Positions 9,421-18,164 of a DNA stretch of 38,278 bases are shown here, piece after piece (within the stretch, counting starts at the first letter, position 1; every line of letters starts with the position of its first letter). The translations under genes and the position numbers were made by a program. The notes beneath the pieces are model-generated. The model did not search any database and had not been told where the DNA came from. It saw only the letters and a list, made by a program, of their open reading frames with translations. Origin of the DNA: an uncultured Luminiphilus sp. (GTDB taxonomy: Bacteria > Pseudomonadota > Gammaproteobacteria > Pseudomonadales > Halieaceae); assembly GCA_938084055.1 (NCBI GenBank), contig CALKDK010000042.1, positions 1 through 38,278 of the forward strand. Direction: 5' to 3'.

Positions 9421-10781
9421 TCGGAAGGCGCTGGCTCAGCGGTTGTTACGGGTACGGGTGACGGGTTCCGATCCCGCGGGGCAAGGAGATTGACACCACG
9501 CAGAAGGGTCAGCGCCTCATACAGCTGGTTATCATTTTCCCGCAGGCTGGTGAGGGCCTCGCTCTCTGAACCGAGATCCTGGGGATTGGCCTCCGAGGTG
9601 CCATCCAGGCTGCCCTGGAGGTCAGACTCTTTTATCTGGCGGGCCTCCATACTGGTTATTTTCGCGCGCTCGACGACAATGTCGGGTACGATCCCCTCCG
9701 CTTGAATCGACCGCCCCTGGGGCGTGAAGTACCGCGCCGTAGTGAGTTTGACAGCGCGCGTTTCTGACACCGGTAAGACTGTCTGTACCGAACCCTTTCC
9801 AAAACTTCGGGTGCCCATAACAACGGCTCGACCTGTGTCCTGCAGGGCTCCGGCCACAATTTCTGATGCACTTGCCGAGCCTCCGTTGATAAGTACAACA
9901 ATGGGCGCGCCAGCCAGTTGGTCACCGGCTGTTGCCTGGTAACGCTCCTGCGCGCTCGGGTGTCGGCCCTCCGTGTACACCACCAGTCCCCCATCAATGA
10001 ACAGGTCGGATACGGCGACACTGGCACCAAGAACACCCCCGGGGTTGTTGCGTAGGTCGATGACCAGGCCATCGATTTCCGATACCGCCATCAGTTTGTC
10101 CAGTGCAGCCCTGGCTTCATCCCCGGTGGGTCGGCCAAACTGTGCGATGCGCAAATAGCCGTAACCGGGAGCGAGAAAGCGTGAGCGAACACTGGCGACC
10201 TTGATGGCGTCGCGAACGATGGTGACCTCAAAGGGCTCGGAATTGCCGGGCCGGCCAATTTCCAGGTTAATGGGTGAGCCCACAGGGCCACGCATGATCG
10301 TCACCGCCTCGTCAATTGTCATGCCCTTCACCGATTGCCCGTCAAGCTTGAGGATCACATCCCCTGCCTGGAGGCCAGCTTCAACAGCCGGTGAGCCATC
10401 AATGGGCGCTATGATCTCGATGTAGCTGCCGCGCCGTCCTATTTCGATACCCAGCCCTGAGAACTCGCCATCGGTTGTGGTCTGAAGGTCGCTATACGCT
10501 TCTTTGGTGAGATAGGCTGAGTGGGGGTCTAATCCTTCGAGCATGCCCCGCACCGCAAACTCAAATAGGGTACTGTCGTCCACTTCCTCCACGTAGCCGG
10601 ACCGGATCTGGTGAAACACGTCAGCAAACGTCTGGAGTTCCTGAAGGGGCAGGGCGCCTTCCTTTTCTTCAGCCGATTCGCTGACGTCGACGTCTGTTGC
10701 CATGTCTTCATCGGCATGGCCATTGGCCATCAAGAGCGCGCACAGTATCGTACTGCAGGCGATGAGCTGGGACCGCTTCAT
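9417..10781 (-). CDS. ctpA: S41 family carboxyl-terminal processing protease (CtpA)
   Basis: A 454-residue periplasmic protease of the CtpA family, which lacks the long N- and C-terminal extensions of Prc/Tsp. A signal peptide (MKRSQLIACSTILCALLMANGHA) is followed by an acidic linker. A PDZ domain lies at about 105-185 (GLGIEIGRRGSYIEIIAPIDG onward). The S41 core contains the catalytic S304 in GGSASASEIVAG and K329 in SFGKGSVQT, 25 residues apart as in the family. CtpA proteins in Pseudomonas degrade cell-wall hydrolases and their activators. Lying directly downstream of envC fits such a role (inference). The start is ATG at 10781, with AGGAAC upstream. Confidence 0.94.
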   Translation of the reverse strand: MKRSQLIACSTILCALLMANGHADEDMATDVDVSESAEEKEGALPLQELQTFADVFHQIRSGYVEEVDDSTLFEFAVRGMLEGLDPHSAYLTKEAYSDLQTTTDGEFSGLGIEIGRRGSYIEIIAPIDGSPAVEAGLQAGDVILKLDGQSVKGMTIDEAVTIMRGPVGSPINLEIGRPGNSEPFEVTIVRDAIKVASVRSRFLAPGYGYLRIAQFGRPTGDEARAALDKLMAVSEIDGLVIDLRNNPGGVLGASVAVSDLFIDGGLVVYTEGRHPSAQERYQATAGDQLAGAPIVVLINGGSASASEIVAGALQDTGRAVVMGTRSFGKGSVQTVLPVSETRAVKLTTARYFTPQGRSIQAEGIVPDIVVERAKITSMEARQIKESDLQGSLDGTSEANPQDLGSESEALTSLRENDNQLYEALTLLRGVNLLAPRDRNPSPVPVTTAEPAPSE

Positions 10782-10847
10782 TGGGAGTAGTTCCTAACTG
10801 GGGTGTGGCTATGGTACCCGATTGCGAGTGTAAGCTGGACCAGTGCC

Positions 10848-12008
10848 TCAGGGACGAACCCAGCTCCCCGGGTCGACGGGATCCCCCTCCCGGCGGATTT
10901 CAAAATAGAGGGCGGAGCGGCTGGCGCCACCGCTGGCTCCTACGGTCGCGATAATCTCCCCGGGCGTGACCCAGTCACCCACATCCCTGCGCAGGCTGCG
11001 ATTTTGTCCGTAGAGGCTGAGGTAGCCCTCGCCGTGATCGACAATCATGAGCAGCCCCTGACCTCGGAGCCAGTCGGCATAGACCACCCGACCGTAGTGG
11101 ACGGCCTTTACAGGACTCCCCTCGGGTGCGGGTATCAACCAGCCTCGCCAGCGTAAATCACCCGTATTTCTCGACGCCCCGAAGCGGTTGTTGGGTTGGC
11201 CACGGGCTGGAAATATCATTTCTCCCCGGGCCTCGGGAAAGGGTTTGTAGGACCCGGGGGTGTCCATTTCCGCGAGGCTGCGCTGCAGTTCATCGAGCAA
11301 CTCACCCAGCTGTTGTCGGTCGGCCTCAAGTTTGGCTACCCGGGCATTATCCGTAGTCAGAGACTTCTCTATGGCCGCGAGAGCCCGTTGGCGTTCGTCC
11401 TGAAGGTCGATGGCTCGGCTGCGTTCATCCTCCAATGCAGCGCTTTGCCGGGCCAGCTCTGCCTGTGATTCCCGGAGCGCGATGGTATTGGCCTGAACGC
11501 GTTCCAGAAGTGCCTCAAAGCGACTGATGGAGTCACTGCGTTGGGTGAGGAGGCGATCGAAATAGGCCAGATTGAGCGCGATCTCATTGGGGCTTTGGTC
11601 GCCAAAGATAATCCGTAGCCCGCCACCCTCCTGGACTCTCCATAGCGTCCTGAAATCCCGAGTCATATTGTCCTGTTCGGCACCTAACTCGCCTTCCAGT
11701 GACAGACGCTCCCGGTCGAGGGCCTCCAGCCGCGGGAGTTCCTCTGCAATCGCCTGTTCAATGGCGCGCAGCCTGCCATCCAAACGATTAATGGCTTTCT
11801 CTGCCGATGCCAGACGTGTTTGCAGGGTATCTTTTTCACCCTCTTTCAACACGATGCCTTGCTGAATCTCAGCGATCTGGGCCCGAAGCTCAGCAATACG
11901 CTGCTGTGCCTCCTGTTCCTTGGAGGGCTCGGCATGCCCTGCCAGGGCAGCGCCGGCGAGGGCCGTCGCAGCAGCCCAAAAAAGCCACCTACGCAGGAGG
12001 CGAATCAT
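10848..12008 (-). CDS. envC: EnvC-type murein hydrolase activator (degenerate LytM/M23 domain)
   Basis: A 386-residue exported protein with the EnvC layout. A signal peptide (ending ALAGAALAGHA) precedes long coiled coils from about 30 to 260, rich in E/Q/R/L heptads. The C-terminal LytM domain covers about 285-386. The domain reads VDHGEGYLSLYGQN and SALYFEIRREGDPVDPGSWV. The HxH motif of active M23 peptidases (HLHFE) is replaced by ALYFE, as in E. coli EnvC. It is therefore expected to activate AmiA/AmiB-type amidases at the septum rather than cut peptidoglycan. The start is ATG at 12008, three bases after gpmI. Confidence 0.93.
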   Translation of the reverse strand: MIRLLRRWLFWAAATALAGAALAGHAEPSKEQEAQQRIAELRAQIAEIQQGIVLKEGEKDTLQTRLASAEKAINRLDGRLRAIEQAIAEELPRLEALDRERLSLEGELGAEQDNMTRDFRTLWRVQEGGGLRIIFGDQSPNEIALNLAYFDRLLTQRSDSISRFEALLERVQANTIALRESQAELARQSAALEDERSRAIDLQDERQRALAAIEKSLTTDNARVAKLEADRQQLGELLDELQRSLAEMDTPGSYKPFPEARGEMIFPARGQPNNRFGASRNTGDLRWRGWLIPAPEGSPVKAVHYGRVVYADWLRGQGLLMIVDHGEGYLSLYGQNRSLRRDVGDWVTPGEIIATVGASGGASRSALYFEIRREGDPVDPGSWVRP

Positions 12009-12011
12009 TGT

Positions 12012-13553
12012 TCAGTGCTGACGCTCAAGCATCGAGCTGCCGGTCATGGCGGAGGGCTTTGCAAGGTCCATCATCGCCAGGAGAGTGGGCGCTACATCAG
12101 CAAGGATACCCCCCTCGGGTCGCAGCAAGCGTGACTTTTCACCGACGTAGACCAGCGGCACGTGCTCGGTTGTATGCTGGGTGTGGCGCTGTCCACTCTC
12201 GTAGTCCAGCATCTGTTCACAGTTACCGTGATCGGCGGTGATGAGGGCTTCGCCCCCTGAATTGAGTAATGCCCGTTCAATGCGACCGAGGCACTCATCA
12301 AGGGTCTCCACGGCGGCAACGGCCGCGTCGAATACACCGGTATGGCCAACCATGTCGCCATTGGCAAAGTTAACCACGATACAGTCAAAATGGTTGGCCT
12401 CTATAGCCTCGACCAGGACATCGGTGACCTCTCGAGCACTCATCTCCGGCTGCAGGTCATAGGTGGGCACGTCGGGAGAGGGGATAAGCCGCCGTTCCTC
12501 GCCGGTAAAGGTATCTTCCCGTCCGCCGCTGAAGAAGAAGGTGACATGGGCATACTTCTCAGTTTCGGCCAGGCGCAGCTGGGTCAACCCCGCGTCGGCG
12601 AGCACCTCGCCCAGCGTGTCCCCGATCCTGTCGGGGGGGAAGGCTACCGGGCAGTTAAACTGACTGCTGTATTCGCTGGTGCAGACGAAATCGATTTCAG
12701 GCTTTTTGCCCCGGGCAAAGCGGCTGAAGTCTTCGCTGGTCAGTGCTTCGGTTAGCTGCCGCGCACGGTCGGCCCTGAAATTCATAAACAGAACCGCATC
12801 CCCATCGACGATAGCCGCGGGCTCGCCGACCTGCGTGGGCTCGACGAACTCGTCGTTTTCTCCCCTGTCGTAGGCGGCCTGCAGTCCATCCAGACCGGTA
12901 TCGGCTCTGTGGGCAGAGGTGCCCGTCAGCAACAGATGGCAGCTTTTTTCGATCCGGTCCCAGCGCTGGTCACGATCCATGGCCCAGTAGCGGCCGTGCA
13001 GGGTGGCCAGGCGGCCCGTGCCCAGTTCGGTAAACAGGTTTTCTGTCGCGCGAAGCGAGGCTTCCGCACTCCGGGGCGGGGTATCCCGACCATCGAGGAT
13101 GGCGTGTAAAAATACTTTTTGGGCGCCCCTGGCCACGGCGAGCCTGAGGGCTTCAAAAATATGCTGTTCATGGCTGTGTACGCCGCCCGGGGACAGCAGG
13201 CCAATGATGTGGACGCCTGAACCACGCTGTACTGCCGCGTCAATCGCGGTGCCGTAGGCGGGATTGCTCGCAAAGTCGCCTTCCTCAATCGCCTTGTCGA
13301 TGCGGGAAATTGCCTGGTAAACAATACGCCCCGAGCCCAGGCTCATGTGACCCACCTCGCTGTTGCCCATCTGGCCCTCGGGCAGTCCGACATCACGCCC
13401 CGAGCCCGAGATCAGGGTCCGGGGAGCGCTATTCCATAATCGATCCCAGTTGGGGGTTCGAGCGGCGGCGATGGCATTGTCACGGGTATCTTCCCGGTGA
13501 CCAAATCCGTCAAGGATTATGAGTACGGTCGATCCGTTGCCGGGCTGGGCCAT
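12012..13553 (-). CDS. gpmI: 2,3-bisphosphoglycerate-independent phosphoglycerate mutase
   Basis: A 513-residue Mn-dependent glycolytic enzyme interconverting 3- and 2-phosphoglycerate. The N-terminal metal motif is [13 protein letters not shown]. The phosphoserine nucleophile is S65 in QMGNSEVGH. The C-terminal metal motif [13 protein letters not shown] is intact. The ATG at 13553 was preferred over an in-frame TTG at 13562: AAGGA lies only 2 bases before the TTG but 11 bases before the ATG. It is the first gene of gpmI-envC-ctpA-yibQ, divergent from yibN. Confidence 0.96.
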   Translation of the reverse strand: MAQPGNGSTVLIILDGFGHREDTRDNAIAAARTPNWDRLWNSAPRTLISGSGRDVGLPEGQMGNSEVGHMSLGSGRIVYQAISRIDKAIEEGDFASNPAYGTAIDAAVQRGSGVHIIGLLSPGGVHSHEQHIFEALRLAVARGAQKVFLHAILDGRDTPPRSAEASLRATENLFTELGTGRLATLHGRYWAMDRDQRWDRIEKSCHLLLTGTSAHRADTGLDGLQAAYDRGENDEFVEPTQVGEPAAIVDGDAVLFMNFRADRARQLTEALTSEDFSRFARGKKPEIDFVCTSEYSSQFNCPVAFPPDRIGDTLGEVLADAGLTQLRLAETEKYAHVTFFFSGGREDTFTGEERRLIPSPDVPTYDLQPEMSAREVTDVLVEAIEANHFDCIVVNFANGDMVGHTGVFDAAVAAVETLDECLGRIERALLNSGGEALITADHGNCEQMLDYESGQRHTQHTTEHVPLVYVGEKSRLLRPEGGILADVAPTLLAMMDLAKPSAMTGSSMLERQH

Positions 13554-13592
13554 GGTTTTCAAGATCCTTTAGTCCGTGGGTTGGGAGGCGCC

Positions 13593-13623
13593 ATTGTAAC
13601 CCTGCGTTTGCCATTTCGCCCAA
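13593..13623 (-). promoter_or_regulatory. Candidate sigma-70 promoter of gpmI
   Basis: On the minus strand a TACAAT -10 (13598-13593) lies 40 bases before the gpmI ATG. TTGGGC (13623-13618) is the best -35, at a long 19-bp spacing. The -10 is good and the -35 is weak. Confidence 0.4.
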
Positions 13624-13631
13624 GGGCGTGC

Positions 13632-13660
13632 TGGAGACCCCCGACACAAACCGTTATACT
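13632..13660 (+). promoter_or_regulatory. Candidate sigma-70 promoter of yibN-grxC-secB
   Basis: TGGAGA (13632-13637), a 17-bp spacer and TATACT (13655-13660) precede the rhodanese gene by about 50 bases. It faces away from the gpmI promoter in the 159-base divergent gap. Confidence 0.45.
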
Positions 13661-13712
13661 CGCGCGCCTCGATACTACCGCCTCTGCGCGTTCGCTACTT
13701 GACGGGACCACC

Positions 13713-14135
13713 TTGCAATTAGACCTGCTACTTCAGTTTTTGGGCCAGGAATGGCTTCTCGTGCTCGCGCTGGTGGCCACGCTGGTCATGCTGTTTATGC
13801 ATGAGTCACGCAAGGCGGGGCCCGCGGTCACGCCGCAACAGGCGATCAACCTGGTCAACAGTAGCGACGGGATTTTCCTCGACATCAGGGAGGGCGCCGA
13901 ATTCAACAAGGGGCATATCGCCGATGCCCGTCATATTCCACTGGCCCAACTGGCGAATCGAAGCGCGGAACTGGCCGGGTATGAAGAGAAGCCCGTAATC
14001 GTTGTGTGTCGCCTTGGTCAATCTTCAGGAGCAGCGACCCGGCAATTGCGGGAGGCCGGATTTAGTGGCGCGCAGAAAATGGCCGGTGGGATGATGGAAT
14101 GGAATGCCATGAAATTGCCGGTGGTCAGCACCTGA
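13713..14135 (+). CDS. yibN: Membrane-anchored rhodanese-like protein (YibN type)
   Basis: A 140-residue protein with one N-terminal transmembrane helix (about 13-30, EWLLVLALVATLVMLFM) and one rhodanese domain (about 38-135). The active-site cysteine is C99 in VIVVCRLGQSSGAA. The start is the weak point: no ATG or GTG is available near the family N-terminus, so TTG at 13713 (M-QLDLLLQFL) was chosen by length and similarity. Neighbours match the conserved yibN-grxC-secB order. The stop overlaps the grxC start by one base. The physiological sulfur acceptor is unknown. Confidence 0.88.
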   Translation: MQLDLLLQFLGQEWLLVLALVATLVMLFMHESRKAGPAVTPQQAINLVNSSDGIFLDIREGAEFNKGHIADARHIPLAQLANRSAELAGYEEKPVIVVCRLGQSSGAATRQLREAGFSGAQKMAGGMMEWNAMKLPVVST

Positions 14136-14395
14136 TGGCCCCAGTCACCGTCTACACCACCCGGTGGTGTCCTTTCTGTATTCGCGCCAAGATGCTGTTG
14201 AACAACAGGGGTATAGAGTTCGCCGAGATCCAAGTTGATGGCGATCCCGAGTTGCGCGCCGATATGGCTCGACGGGCGGGTCGGACCAGCGTGCCGCAGA
14301 TCTGGATTGGTGAGACCCACGTGGGTGGGTTTGACGAGCTGAATCTTCTCGAGCGTCGCGGCCAACTCGATAATCTACTGTCAGACCCGAGCTGA
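14135..14395 (+). CDS. grxC: Glutaredoxin 3
   Basis: An 86-residue dithiol glutaredoxin. The redox motif is C12-P-F-C15 (YTTRWCPFCIRAK), and the cis-proline loop is TSVPQIWIG, followed by HVGGFDEL for glutathione binding. It reduces disulfides and mixed disulfides using glutathione. The ATG at 14135 shares its A with the yibN stop and fits the known family N-terminus. An in-frame extension to 14099 is not supported by similarity. The preceding rhodanese and following secB are the usual neighbours. Confidence 0.95.
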   Translation: MAPVTVYTTRWCPFCIRAKMLLNNRGIEFAEIQVDGDPELRADMARRAGRTSVPQIWIGETHVGGFDELNLLERRGQLDNLLSDPS

Positions 14396-14456
14396 CAGGG
14401 TTAGACTGCGCTCCCCGGAAATTTACAATCACACTGCTAACTTAAGGAGTCACCCA

Positions 14457-14954
14457 ATGGCTGAAGAGCAAGCCGCGGCAGATAGCCAGGCACCCCAGCA
14501 GCAATTTACGCTGCAACGGATTTATACGAAAGATATCTCTTTCGAGTCACCATCCACTCCTGACATCTTTCGCCAGCAATGGCAGCCCAGCGTCAATATT
14601 GACCTCAACACCAAGAGTGCGCGCGTAGATGAGGAGGGCAACCACGAAGTTGTCCTGACCCTGACCGTGACCGCTAAAATGGATGAGGAAACCGCCTTTC
14701 TCGTTGAGGTGCAGCAGGCGGGTATTTTCTTTGTGGTGGGTATTGAAGGCGAGGCTTTGCGTCAGGTGCTGGCAACGGTTGGCCCCAATATTCTGTTTCC
14801 CTATGCCCGGGAAAGTATTGATGCACTGGTCGTCAAGGGCGGCTTCCCACCCTTGATGCTCTCACCGGTCAACTTCGAGGCTTTGTACCGTCAGGCGGTT
14901 GCAAACCAGGCGCAGCAAGAAAACGCTGTAGCCCAGGAAGACGCCCCCGCTTGA
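14457..14954 (+). CDS. secB: Protein-export chaperone SecB
   Basis: A 165-residue tetrameric cytosolic chaperone that keeps precursors unfolded and delivers them to SecA. Family motifs include FTLQRIYTKDISFESPSTP, the central strand region HEVVLTLTVTAKM and the conserved LFPYARESIDALVVKGGFPPLMLSPVNF (cited in part). Alanine- and glutamine-rich tails flank the core. The ATG at 14457 has a strong site, AAGGAG, eight bases upstream. It is separated from grxC by 61 bases and converges on ntrC with a 7-base gap. Confidence 0.97.
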   Translation: MAEEQAAADSQAPQQQFTLQRIYTKDISFESPSTPDIFRQQWQPSVNIDLNTKSARVDEEGNHEVVLTLTVTAKMDEETAFLVEVQQAGIFFVVGIEGEALRQVLATVGPNILFPYARESIDALVVKGGFPPLMLSPVNFEALYRQAVANQAQQENAVAQEDAPA

Positions 14955-14961
14955 GAACTCC

Positions 14962-16386
14962 TCAGGCACCTCCAATGGGGGTGCCTTCGCTTTCCAGCTC
15001 TTTTATTTTACGTGTCAGCGTGTTGCGGCCCCAACCCAGAGTTTCGGCGGCTTCGGCCCGCTTGCCTCCGGTATAAGCAAGAGCGGCCTCAATCATGATG
15101 CGCTCAAACTCGGGCAACGCCTTGCGCAGGACATTGGACTCTCCGGAGGCCAGTCGTTGCTGGGCCCACACGGCCAGCGTTTCCTGCCAACTGGGTGTGC
15201 CATTCACGGTTGATGTGGGTGATGGCTCCAGCAGCTCGGGTGGCAAGTCGGAGGGATGAATTTCCCGTCCAGCGGCCATTACCGTGAGCCAACGGCAGGT
15301 ATTTTCAAGCTGTCGAACGTTGCCCGGCCAGGGCAACTGGCAGAGTAAGCGCGATGCCGCCGAGGATAAAACCTTGCCCTCCACACCCAACTCGCCGGCT
15401 GCTTTGCCGAGAAAAAACTGCATGAGCTTGGGGATATCCTCCTGGCGGTCAGCCAGCCGGGGCAGATGGATACGAATAACGTTCAACCGATGAAAGAGAT
15501 CCTCCCTGAACTGCCCGTCGCTGACCAGGGCTTCGAGGTGTTGGTGGGTCGCCGCGATGATCCTGACGTCTGCCTTCACGGGTGTCGTACCGCCAACCCT
15601 GAAGAACTCGCCGTCAGCAAGAACCCGAAGTAAACGGGTCTGCGTTTCCGGCGGCATGTCGCCGATCTCATCGAGAAACAGAGTGCCTGAGTCCGCCTGC
15701 TCAAATCGGCCGATACGCCGGTTTGTCGCGCCGGTAAAAGACCCTTTTTCATGCCCAAACAGCTCAGACTCCATCAATTCCCGCGGAATGGCGGCCATGT
15801 TGAGAGCGATAAAGGGCTGCTCCCGACGCGGGCTATGGCGATGGAGGGCCCGGGCAACGAGCTCCTTGCCAGTCCCCGACTCCCCGTTGATAAGGACGGT
15901 GATCTGGCTGTGGGCAAGCCGGCCAATGGCGCGGAATACCTCCTGCATGGCAGGGGCGTTACCGATGATCTCCGCTGGCTTGTCGACGGTTTCGGCGGCA
16001 GGTGCCTTGCGCTCCTTGCGCATGGTCGGTGTGCGCAGCACCGTGGAGACAATCTCGTCGACATCAAATGGCTTGGGAAGGTACTCAAAAGCCCCCTCCT
16101 CATAGGAGGCGACTGCACTGTCGAGATCTGAATGGGCGGTTGTGATGATGACGGGTAGGCCGGGGTGGGCCTCGCGCAACTGGCTCAGCAGGGCGAGACC
16201 GTCGATACCGGGCATCCGGATATCACTGATGACCACATCGGGTAAATCCGACGCCATCGCCTCGAGTAGCGCCTCACCGGTCTCAAAGCTACGGCAGGAC
16301 AAGCCCGCCTGGGTCAGCGCCTTCTCCATGACCCACCGTATTGAGCGATCGTCATCGACGACCCAAACTGTCCTGTCTCCCGACAC
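14962..16386 (-). CDS. ntrC: Nitrogen regulation response regulator NtrC (GlnG)
   Basis: A 474-residue sigma-54 activator. The receiver domain (1-120) has the acidic pocket D11-D12, phospho-acceptor D55 and K105. The AAA+ domain has a Walker A GESGTGKE at 168-175, a sigma-54 contact loop at 215-220 and a Walker B GTLFLDEI at 234-241. The Fis-type helix-turn-helix ends the protein (AEAAETLGWGRNTLTRKIKEL). The contact loop reads GSFTGA rather than GAFTGA. The start is GTG at 16386, three bases after ntrB. It is expected to activate the sigma-54 promoter in front of glnA. Confidence 0.96.
   Translation of the reverse strand: MSGDRTVWVVDDDRSIRWVMEKALTQAGLSCRSFETGEALLEAMASDLPDVVISDIRMPGIDGLALLSQLREAHPGLPVIITTAHSDLDSAVASYEEGAFEYLPKPFDVDEIVSTVLRTPTMRKERKAPAAETVDKPAEIIGNAPAMQEVFRAIGRLAHSQITVLINGESGTGKELVARALHRHSPRREQPFIALNMAAIPRELMESELFGHEKGSFTGATNRRIGRFEQADSGTLFLDEIGDMPPETQTRLLRVLADGEFFRVGGTTPVKADVRIIAATHQHLEALVSDGQFREDLFHRLNVIRIHLPRLADRQEDIPKLMQFFLGKAAGELGVEGKVLSSAASRLLCQLPWPGNVRQLENTCRWLTVMAAGREIHPSDLPPELLEPSPTSTVNGTPSWQETLAVWAQQRLASGESNVLRKALPEFERIMIEAALAYTGGKRAEAAETLGWGRNTLTRKIKELESEGTPIGGA
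14964..14986. terminator. Hairpin at the secB/ntrC convergence
   Basis: AGGCACC (14964-14970) and GGTGCCT (14980-14986) form a 7-bp stem with a 9-nt loop immediately after secB and inside the last codons of ntrC. No clean T-run follows on either strand, so terminator function is doubtful. Confidence 0.3.
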
Positions 16387-16389
16387 GAT

Positions 16390-17484
16390 TCAGGTCTCCA
16401 TTGGCAGTAGTAGGGTGAAGCAGGTAGCACCGGGTTTACTTTCACACTGGATCAGACCGCCGTGGCGGTTGGCAATCATCTGTGCGATGGAGAGGCCCAG
16501 ACCATTGCCCTTGGTTCCTGAGGTGACCATGGGCAGGAACAGCTGGTGGAGCAGTGATTCGGGCACCCCGGGTCCGGAGTCAATGATATCCACGCTACAG
16601 ACCAGCTTGTGACGTTTGCCACCCACCGTGTACTGGCGTCTGGCTCGGCTGCGCAGTTTTATGGTGCCCTGTCCGGCCATCGCCTGGCTGGCATTGCGCG
16701 TAATGTTGAGAATGACCTGGGTAAGTTGGTCTGGATCAGCTTCGAATTCGGGCAGGGAAGGGTCGTAGTCGCGTTCAATTTCGATGGCTCCGCCTGACTC
16801 GGCCTCTGTCAGTTGGCGCACCCGCTCAAGCACTTCGTGGATATTCATTGATCGGGTGACCAGGCGTTCTCTCGGCCCGAGCATACGGTCTACCAGTGTC
16901 CGGAGACGATCTGCTTCCTCCATGATGACATCGGTGTATTCAGTCAGCTTGCTGTCATCCAATTCTCTGGCCAACAGCTGTGCGGCGCCCCGGATGCCAC
17001 CCAGTGGATTCTTGACCTCGTGTGCAAGGCCTGTAATGACCTTGCGCATGGAAGCCTGGGCTTCCCTGAGGTGTGCATCTTCGCTGATGGCGTTTAGTCG
17101 ATCCACCGGGTTGAGTTCGAGCAGCAACCGTGGCTTGGTAGGTGAGGGAAGGGGGCTGACAATCAGGTCAACGCAATACTGCGCTCCGCTCTGCAGGACC
17201 ATGGACATCTCGCGTTTCACCGTCGCGAAATGTTCGCTTTGAACCTGCAGCAGCAGGTTGCGCCACTCGTCATCAAGGTCGATCAATCGGTCAAAGTGTG
17301 TGCCGCGGGCTCGCTCAATGGACGCCTCGAAAATAGTCTGGCCGGCGGGATTCAGGCTCAGAACACGCCACTCGGGATCGAGCATCACCACGGCTGTGGC
17401 GAGGGCATCAAATATCGAGTCTTCGACCCCCGCCATATTCTGCTCGGGAAGATGATCAAGTGCCTGGAAGCCCGCAGAACTCAC
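16390..17484 (-). CDS. ntrB: Nitrogen regulation sensor histidine kinase NtrB (GlnL)
   Basis: A 364-residue soluble kinase/phosphatase of NtrC. A PAS domain (about 20-130) is followed by the H-box with phospho-acceptor H155 (GLAHEVKNPLGGIRGAAQLL). The ATPase domain has the N-box (LTQVILNITRNASQAM), the G1 box (DSGPGVPE) and the G2 box (TKGNGLGLSIAQ). No membrane segment is seen, in keeping with control by PII rather than an external ligand. The start is GTG at 17484, overlapping the stop of the DUF4124 gene by four bases (GTGA). A later in-frame ATG (residue 17) is possible. Confidence 0.95.
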   Translation of the reverse strand: MSSAGFQALDHLPEQNMAGVEDSIFDALATAVVMLDPEWRVLSLNPAGQTIFEASIERARGTHFDRLIDLDDEWRNLLLQVQSEHFATVKREMSMVLQSGAQYCVDLIVSPLPSPTKPRLLLELNPVDRLNAISEDAHLREAQASMRKVITGLAHEVKNPLGGIRGAAQLLARELDDSKLTEYTDVIMEEADRLRTLVDRMLGPRERLVTRSMNIHEVLERVRQLTEAESGGAIEIERDYDPSLPEFEADPDQLTQVILNITRNASQAMAGQGTIKLRSRARRQYTVGGKRHKLVCSVDIIDSGPGVPESLLHQLFLPMVTSGTKGNGLGLSIAQMIANRHGGLIQCESKPGATCFTLLLPMET

Positions 17485-18023
17485 CTTACTGAGGGCCTGA
17501 GTACATAAACCGTCACTGGCGCAGAGCTATCCACGACGCCACCCTGTGCATCCCGACGTTCAATAACCAGCTTATGCTCCCCCCGAAACACATTGCGCAG
17601 TTGCCAACTGCTGCCACGCTGGGGCTCGCCCACCGGCTGGCCATCAAGAGTAAGCAGGGCCCGCTCGCCAGAATTGAGCGGTGGTGTCATCACGGCGGTC
17701 ACGGTGAAATTGCCTGGCCCCATGGGGATCGTGCTGCCATCGGCAGGGCTGGTGATGGTACTGGAGTACTGTGTTGGAGGTTTTTGGGGTTTCCCTGCAC
17801 CCGCAGATAACGGGATATTAGGAGGAGGCTCTGCGCTGTTGGTGGTTCCCAGGTGTACTTCTTCGACCTCCACTGCCTGCTGACCTGTCGGCGGCGTGTC
17901 ACTGAATACGACGTTACCGTCCTTGTCTTTGTACTGGTAGATTTCTGCATGGGCTGGGGTTGGGGAGCAGAGCGCCCCGATGCTGGTTGCCGTGATAAAA
18001 AACCAAAAGACACGTGTTCTCAT
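17481..18023 (-). CDS. Exported DUF4124 domain protein between glnA and ntrB
   Basis: A 180-residue periplasmic protein of unknown function. A clear signal peptide (MRTRVFWFFITATSIGALCS, then PTPAHA) leads into the DUF4124 motif EIYQYKDKDGNVVFSDTPP. A proline-rich linker (about 65-90) follows, then an Ig-like region (about 95-175, ITSPADGSTIPMG to VTVYVLRP). The ATG at 18023 was chosen because GGGAG precedes it and a signal peptide follows; the frame is open to 18137. Placement between glnA and ntrB with a four-base overlap resembles Pseudomonas. No role in nitrogen control is known. Confidence 0.85.
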   Translation of the reverse strand: MRTRVFWFFITATSIGALCSPTPAHAEIYQYKDKDGNVVFSDTPPTGQQAVEVEEVHLGTTNSAEPPPNIPLSAGAGKPQKPPTQYSSTITSPADGSTIPMGPGNFTVTAVMTPPLNSGERALLTLDGQPVGEPQRGSSWQLRNVFRGEHKLVIERRDAQGGVVDSSAPVTVYVLRPSVR

Positions 18024-18117
18024 TTCTCGAGCTCCCATGGTTGACCCAACAACAGCTTGCACCGATTGGGCATACTGAGCCAGCCAGAAAATGCCTTTTG
18101 GACGATCCTTTGGAACA

Positions 18118-18153
18118 GCGGTCCCGCATGCGCTCACTGGGCTGCGGGACCGC
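18118..18153 (-). terminator. Strong stem-loop between glnA and the DUF4124-ntrBC genes
   Basis: GCGGTCCCGC (18118-18127) and GCGGGACCGC (18144-18153) make a perfect 10-bp stem with a 16-nt loop, 12 bases after the glnA stop on the minus strand. The sequence after it on that strand has no T-run. It could be a leaky terminator or an RNA-stabilising hairpin that lets a fraction of glnA transcripts run into ntrBC (inference). Confidence 0.5.
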
Positions 18154-18164
18154 AGGTCGGTGCT

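Noticed and set aside
10848..12008. Active M23 endopeptidase
   Set aside because: The HxH zinc motif is replaced by ALYFE, so the domain is of the non-catalytic EnvC type.
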